Positions 7,378 to 12,083 of a DNA stretch of 12,083 nt are shown here, in pieces. Position 1 is the first letter of the stretch; each line of letters opens with the position of its first letter. Source of the stretch: VRUE01 sp040508545 (lineage in GTDB: Bacteria; Actinomycetota; Thermoleophilia; Solirubrobacterales; 70-9); assembly GCA_040508545.1 (NCBI GenBank), contig JBEVMR010000101.1, positions 1 to 12,083 on the forward strand, written 5' to 3'. The notes beneath the pieces are model-generated. The model saw only the letters and a list, made by a program, of their open reading frames with translations. It had not been told where the DNA came from and did not search any database. The position numbers and the translations under genes are program-made.

Positions 7378-8856
7378 TCAAGAGCGCATCGCCGGGAAAA
7401 GCACGATCTCGCGCAGGCTGCGGGCCCCCGTCAGCATCATCGCCAGCCGGTCGATCCCCAGCCCAACCCCGCCGGTCGGCGGCATTCCGTGCTCGAGCGC
7501 CTCGACGAAAGCCTCGTCGTAGGGCTGGGCCTCCTCGTCCCCTCGCTGCAGCTCCGCCGCCTGTTGCTCGAAGCGTCGCCTCTGCTCATCCGGGTCGTTG
7601 AGCTCGCTGAAGGAGTTGGCGATCTCGATCCCGCCGATGAAGGCCTCCCAGCGCTCGACCAGCCCCGGCTCACTGCGATGCGCCTTGGCGAACGGCGAGA
7701 GCTCGACCGGGTAGTCGACGACGAAGGTGGGCTGGATCAGCTCCGGCTCGACCGACTTCGCGAGCAGCCCGTCGACCAGCTTGCCCCAGCCCTCGCTCGG
7801 GCCCGGCTCGCCCCCCATCGCCTCTGCCAGCGCCTCGCGGGTCGGGTGCTCGACGATGTCGATGCCGGTCCGATCGCGCACCGCATCACGCAGCGACACC
7901 CGCTTCCAGGGCGGCGCGAAGTCGATCTCCACCCCGTCGCGCTCGACCACGGTCGTGCCCAGCACACGCTCCGCCACCTCGGCGACCAGCAGCTCGAGGT
8001 CACGCGCGGTCTTCTCGTAGTCGGCGTAGGCCTCGTACCACTCGAGCATCGTGAACTCGGGGTTGTGCTTGTGCGAGACGCCCTCGTTGCGGAAGTCCTT
8101 GCCCAGCTCGTAGACCTTGTCGATGCCGCCGACGACGAGCCGCTTCAGGTACAGCTCGGTGGCGATCCGCAGGTAGAAGTCGCGATCGAGGGCGTTGTGG
8201 TGGGTGGTGAACGGCCGCGCCAGGGCGCCGCCGTAGAGCGGTTGCAGCACCGGCGTCTCGGCCTCGACGAAGCCGTGCTCGTCGAGCCAGCGGCGAATCT
8301 CGGAGATCGCGCGGGCGCGGATCGCGAAGATGCGGCGGCTGTCCTCGTTGGCGAGCAGGTCGAGCTCGCGCTGGCGGTAGCGGGTTTCGACGTCCTCGAG
8401 GCCGTGGAATTTGTCGGGCGGCGGGCGCAGGCTCTTGGCCAGCATGCGCCAGTGATCGATCGCCAGCGAGAGCTCCCCCCCGCGCCGCGTCGCCAGCGCC
8501 GTTCCCTCGACGCCGACGAAGTCACCGAGGTCGAGGTCGACCAGCAGCTCGAACGCCTCCTCGCCGAGCTTGTCGGCGGTGGCGTGGAGCTGGATCTGGC
8601 CAGTGCCGTCGCGCAGGTCGAGGAACGCCGCCTTGCCGTGACCGCGGCGGGCGACGATCCGCCCGGCGACCCGGTGTCGCGAGTCGGTCTCGATCCCCGC
8701 CGCCAAGCCCTCGTGCGCAGCCCGCACCTCGGCGATCTCCTCGCGTTCCTCGAAGGAGTGCGGGAACGGGTCGACCCCCGCATCGCGCAGCCGCTCCAAC
8801 TTCTCGCGGCGGTCGCGAAGGACGTCTGAGAGCTGTTGCTCCTCGGGCTCGCTCAT
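7378..8856 (-). CDS. lysS: Lysyl-tRNA synthetase, class II
   Basis: This cytoplasmic enzyme charges tRNA-Lys with lysine using ATP. At 492 residues it is family length. The N-terminal OB-fold anticodon-binding domain covers about 60-140 (RVAGRIVARRGHGKAAFLDL; GDFVGVEG). The class II catalytic domain shows ETPVLQPLYGGALARPF (200-216) with THHNALD, motif 2 with FRNEGVSHKHNPEFTMLEW (255-273), and motif 3 GVGLGIDRLAMML (463-475) ending in the LFP segment typical of LysS. All landmarks of a functional enzyme are visible. The ATG start lies 23 bp after the greA stop, indicating a greA-lysS operon; its Shine-Dalgarno is weak. LysS upstream of clpC is the order seen in both Firmicutes and mycobacteria. 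Confidence 0.97.
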   Translation of the reverse strand: MSEPEEQQLSDVLRDRREKLERLRDAGVDPFPHSFEEREEIAEVRAAHEGLAAGIETDSRHRVAGRIVARRGHGKAAFLDLRDGTGQIQLHATADKLGEEAFELLVDLDLGDFVGVEGTALATRRGGELSLAIDHWRMLAKSLRPPPDKFHGLEDVETRYRQRELDLLANEDSRRIFAIRARAISEIRRWLDEHGFVEAETPVLQPLYGGALARPFTTHHNALDRDFYLRIATELYLKRLVVGGIDKVYELGKDFRNEGVSHKHNPEFTMLEWYEAYADYEKTARDLELLVAEVAERVLGTTVVERDGVEIDFAPPWKRVSLRDAVRDRTGIDIVEHPTREALAEAMGGEPGPSEGWGKLVDGLLAKSVEPELIQPTFVVDYPVELSPFAKAHRSEPGLVERWEAFIGGIEIANSFSELNDPDEQRRRFEQQAAELQRGDEEAQPYDEAFVEALEHGMPPTGGVGLGIDRLAMMLTGARSLREIVLFPAMRS

Positions 8857-8879
8857 CGAGGGGCGAGCCTATCGACCGC

Positions 8880-9359
8880 TTAGACCGACTCGATCTTGGT
8901 GATTTTCAGCTTCTTCTTCGGCCCACGCGGAACCTCGACGCTGACCACGTCGTTGCGCTTGTGGCCGAGCAGCGCTTTGCCGATCGGCGACTCATTGGAG
9001 AGCTTGTGCTCGGCCGGGTTGGCCTCGGTCGAGCCGACAATCTGGAATTTCTGCGAGTCGCCGCTTTTCTGGTCCTTGACATGGACGACCGAGCCGAAGC
9101 TGACCTCGTCGGTGTCGACGTCCTTCTCGTCGATCACGGTGGCGCGGCGCAACCGCTCTTCGAGCTGGGCGATCCGGCCCTCGAGCAGCGCCTGCTCGTT
9201 CTTGGCGTCGTCGTACTCGGCGTTCTCGGAGATGTCGCCGAACTCGCGGGCCTCCTTGATCCGTTCCGCAACCTCGCGCCGTTTGGCGGTCGACAGGTGC
9301 TCGATTTCCTCTTTGAGCTTCTCGAGCCCTTCCGGGGTGATTACGGCTTGCCGAGTCAC
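8880..9359 (-). CDS. greA: Transcription elongation factor GreA
   Basis: GreA enters the RNA polymerase secondary channel and stimulates cleavage of backtracked RNA. With the GTG start chosen here it has 159 residues, the usual length (about 157). The N-terminal coiled coil carries the tip motif FGDISENAEYDDAK, with the Asp and Glu that hold the second catalytic metal. The C-terminal FKBP-like domain includes GSVVHVKD and SPIGKALLGHKRND. The GTG (9357-9359) follows GCGAGGT by nine bases. A GTG at 9449 would add 30 basic, serine-rich residues, but that stretch lies just after a strong -10 and resembles an untranslated leader. greA and lysS are 23 bp apart and probably co-transcribed. Confidence 0.93.
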   Translation of the reverse strand: MTRQAVITPEGLEKLKEEIEHLSTAKRREVAERIKEAREFGDISENAEYDDAKNEQALLEGRIAQLEERLRRATVIDEKDVDTDEVSFGSVVHVKDQKSGDSQKFQIVGSTEANPAEHKLSNESPIGKALLGHKRNDVVSVEVPRGPKKKLKITKIESV

Positions 9360-9368
9360 TTTGCGCTG

Positions 9369-9375
9369 ACCTCGC
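9369..9375 (-). promoter_or_regulatory. greA ribosome-binding site supporting the internal GTG start
   Basis: GCGAGGT on the minus strand, nine bases before the GTG at 9357-9359. It favours a 159-residue GreA over the 189-residue reading that begins at 9449. Confidence 0.6.
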
Positions 9376-9470
9376 TTTGACTTGCTGGACGTGGATTTGC
9401 CCGGCCCTGAGACCAAAAATGCCCGGGAGCGACGGCTTGCGCACGCCACACCTGGGCCGGAAGTCGCGGG

Positions 9471-9476
9471 ATTATA
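9471..9476 (-). promoter_or_regulatory. Perfect -10 (TATAAT) for greA-lysS, overlapping the dusB stop
   Basis: The minus strand reads CTATAATC, where TAA is the dusB stop codon and TATAAT is the consensus -10. No good -35 is found 16-18 bases upstream. Transcription would start near 9464, giving greA a leader of about 105 bases that runs through AT-rich ATTTTTGG. A TATAAT is rare in DNA this GC-rich and sits where a promoter is needed. Confidence 0.5.
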
Positions 9477-10488
9477 GCGAGGGAGTCAGCCCGGCACTCA
9501 GGGGAATTTGGGCGGCGATCAGCTGCCTGGCCCGCGGCAGGTCGGCGCTGCGCTGCAGCTCGGCCGCAACCTCCGGCGAAGCGCCGAGCGCCTCCACGTA
9601 CCAGGGGTAGAACTTGCGCAGGTAGCGAGTCGCTCGCTCGGTCCCCAGATGCTCCTCGGCGCGGTCGACGGTCCAGAGCAGCTCGGCGACGACCTCCTCG
9701 CGCGAAGGCGGCTCGCTGCGGCGGCCGGTCAGTTCCTCGAACAACCAGGGGTTGCCGAGACAGCCGCGGGCGAGCATCACCGCGGCGGCGCCGGACTCGC
9801 GGTGGGCGCGGCGCACCGCGTCGGCGTCGTCGAGGCCGCCGGAGACGATCACCGGCGCCTCGATCCGCTCGACCAGCTCGCGGGTGAGGACGTAGTCGGG
9901 GCTGCCCTTGTGCTTGGTCGTCGCCGCGCGCGGGTGGAAGCCGATCGCGGCTGCGCCGCCCTCCTCTGCGAGGCGGACGGCGAGGTCGAAGCCGGAGCGG
10001 TCGCCGGGACGCAGCCCCGAGCGCAGCTTCACCGTCACCGGCAGGCCGCTGCCCTCGATTGCGCCGCGCAGCAGCGCCAGGGCCAGCTCCGGATCGGCGA
10101 GCAGCTCGACCCCGGCACCGGTCTTGCGCACCTTGCGCACCGGGCAGCCCATGTTGATGTCGATCAGGTCGGCGCCGGCCTCGGCGGCGACCGCGGCGCC
10201 GGAGCGCATCACATCGGGGTCGTGGCCGAACAACTGCACCGAGACCGGGTGCTCGTCGGGATGGATCCGCATCAGCTCGCGCAGGGTGCGCTCGTTGCGG
10301 TAATGCAGGCCGAAGCTCGAGATCATCTCCGAGACGGCGAGGCCGGCCCCGTGCCGCCTCGCCTGCAAGCGGACGAACCAGTTGCCGATCCCCGCCAGCG
10401 GCGCCAGCAAGACACGGTTGGCGATGCGGACACCGCCGATCTCGAAGGGGTCGGTGAGAGGTGGTTGGGTGTTAGACGTTCCGCTCAT
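9472..10488 (-). CDS. dusB: tRNA-dihydrouridine synthase (DusB-like)
   Basis: An FMN-dependent enzyme reducing specific uridines to dihydrouridine in tRNA D-loops. The 338-residue protein has the TIM-barrel N-terminal domain with NRVLLAPLAGIGN (24-36), the active-site motif DINMGCPVRKV (110-120) containing the catalytic proton donor Cys115, KLRSG (154-158), GFHPRAATTKHKG (183-195), VIVSGG (213-218) and ARGCLGNPWLFEEL (240-253) for FMN phosphate binding. A helical C-terminal domain follows. The first motif reads PLAGIGN where many Dus proteins have PMAGVTD, a substitution worth noting. The ATG lies inside the coaX end (17-bp overlap) without its own Shine-Dalgarno, so translation is probably coupled to coaX. 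The dusB symbol rests on family resemblance and synteny with lysS. Confidence 0.92.
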   Translation of the reverse strand: MSGTSNTQPPLTDPFEIGGVRIANRVLLAPLAGIGNWFVRLQARRHGAGLAVSEMISSFGLHYRNERTLRELMRIHPDEHPVSVQLFGHDPDVMRSGAAVAAEAGADLIDINMGCPVRKVRKTGAGVELLADPELALALLRGAIEGSGLPVTVKLRSGLRPGDRSGFDLAVRLAEEGGAAAIGFHPRAATTKHKGSPDYVLTRELVERIEAPVIVSGGLDDADAVRRAHRESGAAAVMLARGCLGNPWLFEELTGRRSEPPSREEVVAELLWTVDRAEEHLGTERATRYLRKFYPWYVEALGASPEVAAELQRSADLPRARQLIAAQIPLSAGLTPSL

Positions 10489-11233
10489 GGATGAGACGCA
10501 GACCCTTCAGGGTAAGCATCTCGTCGACCTCGTCGATCGTCTCGGTAAAGGGAACAATCGTCGAAGCGAGGCCGCCGGTGGCGAGCAGCTGCACCTCACC
10601 CATTTCATCCTCGATGCGCCGGACGACGCCATCGATCAAGCCGGCGAAGCCGAAGATCACCCCGGACTGGATCGCCGCCCGGCTGGAGCGGCCGATCGCG
10701 GTCTCCGGCTCCTCGAGGTCGATGCGGCCGATGCGGGCGGCGCGTTCGACCAGAGCCGTCAGCGAGATCTCGAGCCCGGGCGCGATTGCCCCGCCGAGGT
10801 ATTCGCCGGCCTCCGAGACGGCGTCGAAGTTGATCCCGGTGCCGAAGTCGACGACCACGCAGGCGGCCTTGAAACGCTCGTAGGCGGCGACCGCGTTGAC
10901 GAGGCGGTCGGCACCGACCTCGAGCGGATTGTCGATGCGGATCGGCATTCCCGTCTTCACCCCCGGCCCGATCGCCAGGCAGGCGGCATCGGTGTAGCGC
11001 TCGCTCAGCTGTTCGTACTGGGTGCCGAGCGGCGGCACGACGGAGGAGACGCAAACCGCGTCGAGGTCGCCGAGGCTGACGCCGCTGAGCGCGAGCATGC
11101 CGGCGATCCGCTCGGCCAGCTCGTCGCCGGTCGCCCCGGCGCGGGTCTGAAAGCGCCAGTGCTCGACGAGGCGCTCGCCGTCGAAGGCGCCGAGGTGAGT
11201 CTGGGTATTGCCTACGTCGACTGCGAGCAGCAT
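10472..11233 (-). CDS. coaX: Type III pantothenate kinase CoaX
   Basis: CoaX phosphorylates pantothenate, the first step of coenzyme A synthesis, and is an ASKHA-fold enzyme needing a monovalent cation. At 253 residues it has normal length. Visible motifs are phosphate-1 DVGNTQTHLG (6-15), the pantothenate-site GADRLVNA (107-114), phosphate-2 VVDFGTGINFD (127-137, with Asp129 and a GI in place of the commoner AT or ST), GGAIAPGLEIS (147-157), and an adenosine-side GRSSRAAIQSG segment (181-191). It heads the leftward gene run and overlaps dusB by 17 bp. An AATAAT at 11246-11251 may be its -10, which would leave a leader of only a few bases; no Shine-Dalgarno is evident. Confidence 0.96.
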   Translation of the reverse strand: MLLAVDVGNTQTHLGAFDGERLVEHWRFQTRAGATGDELAERIAGMLALSGVSLGDLDAVCVSSVVPPLGTQYEQLSERYTDAACLAIGPGVKTGMPIRIDNPLEVGADRLVNAVAAYERFKAACVVVDFGTGINFDAVSEAGEYLGGAIAPGLEISLTALVERAARIGRIDLEEPETAIGRSSRAAIQSGVIFGFAGLIDGVVRRIEDEMGEVQLLATGGLASTIVPFTETIDEVDEMLTLKGLRLIHERNV

Positions 11234-11245
11234 CGGTGGGCCGCG

Positions 11246-11251
11246 ATTATT
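11246..11251 (-). promoter_or_regulatory. Candidate -10 (AATAAT) for coaX-dusB
   Basis: AATAAT on the minus strand, 12 bases before the coaX ATG, one base from consensus in otherwise GC-rich DNA. No clear -35. The expected transcript would have a leader of about five bases. Confidence 0.35.
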
Positions 11252-11293
11252 GCCGGATTGCGAGCCTCGTGGGCAGAGCCGGCCCCAACCGCA

Positions 11294-11299
11294 TAGGAT
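11294..11299 (+). promoter_or_regulatory. Candidate -10 (TAGGAT) for the GST-like gene
   Basis: TAGGAT fits the actinobacterial TANNNT pattern and ends 10 bases before the GTG at 11310. No -35 at normal spacing. The AGGA within it could instead serve as a weak, distant Shine-Dalgarno. Confidence 0.3.
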
Positions 11300-11309
11300 T
11301 CGCCAACCA

Positions 11310-12068
11310 GTGAACGTCCGGCTCTACACGATCCCGGGCTCCCATCCGGGGGTTGCGGCGCAACTCATGCTCAGGCACAAGGGCATCGAGTTCAAGCGCA
11401 CCGACCTCTTCCCGGTGATCTCGAAGCTCGTCCTGCGCGGCCTCGGCTTCCCCCGCAACACCGTGCCGGCGATCAAGATCGACGGTAAGAAGGTGCAGGG
11501 CTCGCGCGAGATCGCCCGCGAGCTGGAGCGGCTGCGGCCCGAGCCGGCGCTGTTCCCAACCGACCCCGCGAAGCTCGCCGCAGTCGAGGAGGCCGAGCGC
11601 TTCGGCGACGAGGAGCTGCAGCACCCCGTCCGCCAGCTGATCTGGTGGGCGCTGAAGAAGGACAAGGCGCCCCTGCGCAGCTTCTCCGCTGACGCGAAGC
11701 TCGGAATCCCGATCGGGGTGGCGGTCAAAACGGCCGCCCCCATCGTCGCGCTCTCGGCCCACTTCAACGAGGCCAGCGACGAGAACGTCCGCGCCGACCT
11801 CAGCGCCTTTGGCGGGCTGCTGGACCGGGTCGACGAGCTGATCGCAGCCGGGACCATCGACGGGGAGCAACTGAACGCAGCCGACTTCCAGATCGCGCCA
11901 AGCATCCGCCTGGCGATGACGATGCAGGACCTGCGCCCGCTGATCGAGGCCCGGCCGGCCGGCCGCCTCGCCCTACGCGTCCAGCCCGAGCTTCCCGGGG
12001 ACGTCCCGCCGATCTTTCCGCCGGCCTGGCTGCAGCCGCTGCGCAGCGAGACTGCGCCAGCGCAGTAG
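11310..12068 (+). CDS. Glutathione S-transferase-like protein
   Basis: The only plus-strand gene. From the GTG chosen here it has 252 residues. The N-terminal thioredoxin-fold domain starts at once with VRLYTIPGSHPG (3-14), contains the cis-proline in NTVPAIKIDG (50-59, Pro53) and the Ser of GSREIARELE (64-73), which in GSTs contacts the gamma-glutamyl group of the thiol substrate. The all-helical C-terminal domain includes LNAADFQIAPSIRLAM (188-203), matching the conserved N-capping/hydrophobic-staple Asp region. Actinobacteria mostly use mycothiol or other thiols, so the true co-substrate is open. An ATG at 11208 in the same frame would overlap coaX and add unrelated sequence before the first beta strand, so it was not used. 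The gene is divergent from coaX across 76 bp. Confidence 0.83.
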   Translation: MNVRLYTIPGSHPGVAAQLMLRHKGIEFKRTDLFPVISKLVLRGLGFPRNTVPAIKIDGKKVQGSREIARELERLRPEPALFPTDPAKLAAVEEAERFGDEELQHPVRQLIWWALKKDKAPLRSFSADAKLGIPIGVAVKTAAPIVALSAHFNEASDENVRADLSAFGGLLDRVDELIAAGTIDGEQLNAADFQIAPSIRLAMTMQDLRPLIEARPAGRLALRVQPELPGDVPPIFPPAWLQPLRSETAPAQ

Positions 12069-12083
12069 GTAGACGGAGCCGGG

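Noticed and set aside
11208..11309. Upstream ATG extension of the GST-like protein
   Set aside because: It overlaps the coaX start antisense and adds an Arg/Pro-rich segment before the first beta strand of the thioredoxin fold; the GTG at 11310 gives a normal N terminus.

Overview
The window looks like a chromosomal housekeeping segment of a high-GC Gram-positive bacterium. A CarD-type RNA polymerase regulator, DisA, ClpC, a class II lysyl-tRNA synthetase and a type III pantothenate kinase lie together in an order familiar from Actinomycetota (compare the ispD-carD ... disA ... clpC1 ... lysS ... coaX neighbourhood of Mycobacterium tuberculosis). A wider parallel is the coaX ... dusB-lysS ... 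clpC-radA-disA ... ispD run of Bacillus subtilis. A deep-branching actinobacterium (Thermoleophilia/Solirubrobacterales-like) is my best guess, but this is inference without a marker-gene comparison. No rRNA, tRNA, CRISPR array, transposase or phage gene was recognised.

Layout, right to left because nine complete genes and one partial gene are on the minus strand: coaX (pantothenate kinase III) overlaps dusB (tRNA dihydrouridine synthase). A perfect TATAAT that contains the dusB stop codon probably starts a greA-lysS unit. After a 179-bp leader region with two palindromic candidate operators comes clpC, followed 19 bp later by an aldo/keto reductase-like gene. The stop codon of that gene directly abuts a 29-bp-arm inverted repeat. 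Next is a DHA2-type MFS efflux gene, a second inverted repeat over its stop codon, then disA, carD (overlapping disA by 26 bp) and the first codons of ispD at the left edge. The only plus-strand gene is a glutathione S-transferase-like protein at the right end, divergent from coaX. No gene-free stretch exceeds 300 bases; the longest is 7199-7377.

Functionally the set joins translation fidelity and coenzyme A supply (coaX, dusB, lysS), transcription through stalled or stressed polymerase (greA, carD), protein quality control (clpC), genome-integrity signalling by c-di-AMP (disA) and isoprenoid synthesis (ispD). The local novelty is between clpC and disA. There the radA gene expected in many relatives is absent, and an aldo/keto reductase lacking two of four canonical catalytic residues plus an MFS exporter sit in its place, separated by a very long hairpin.
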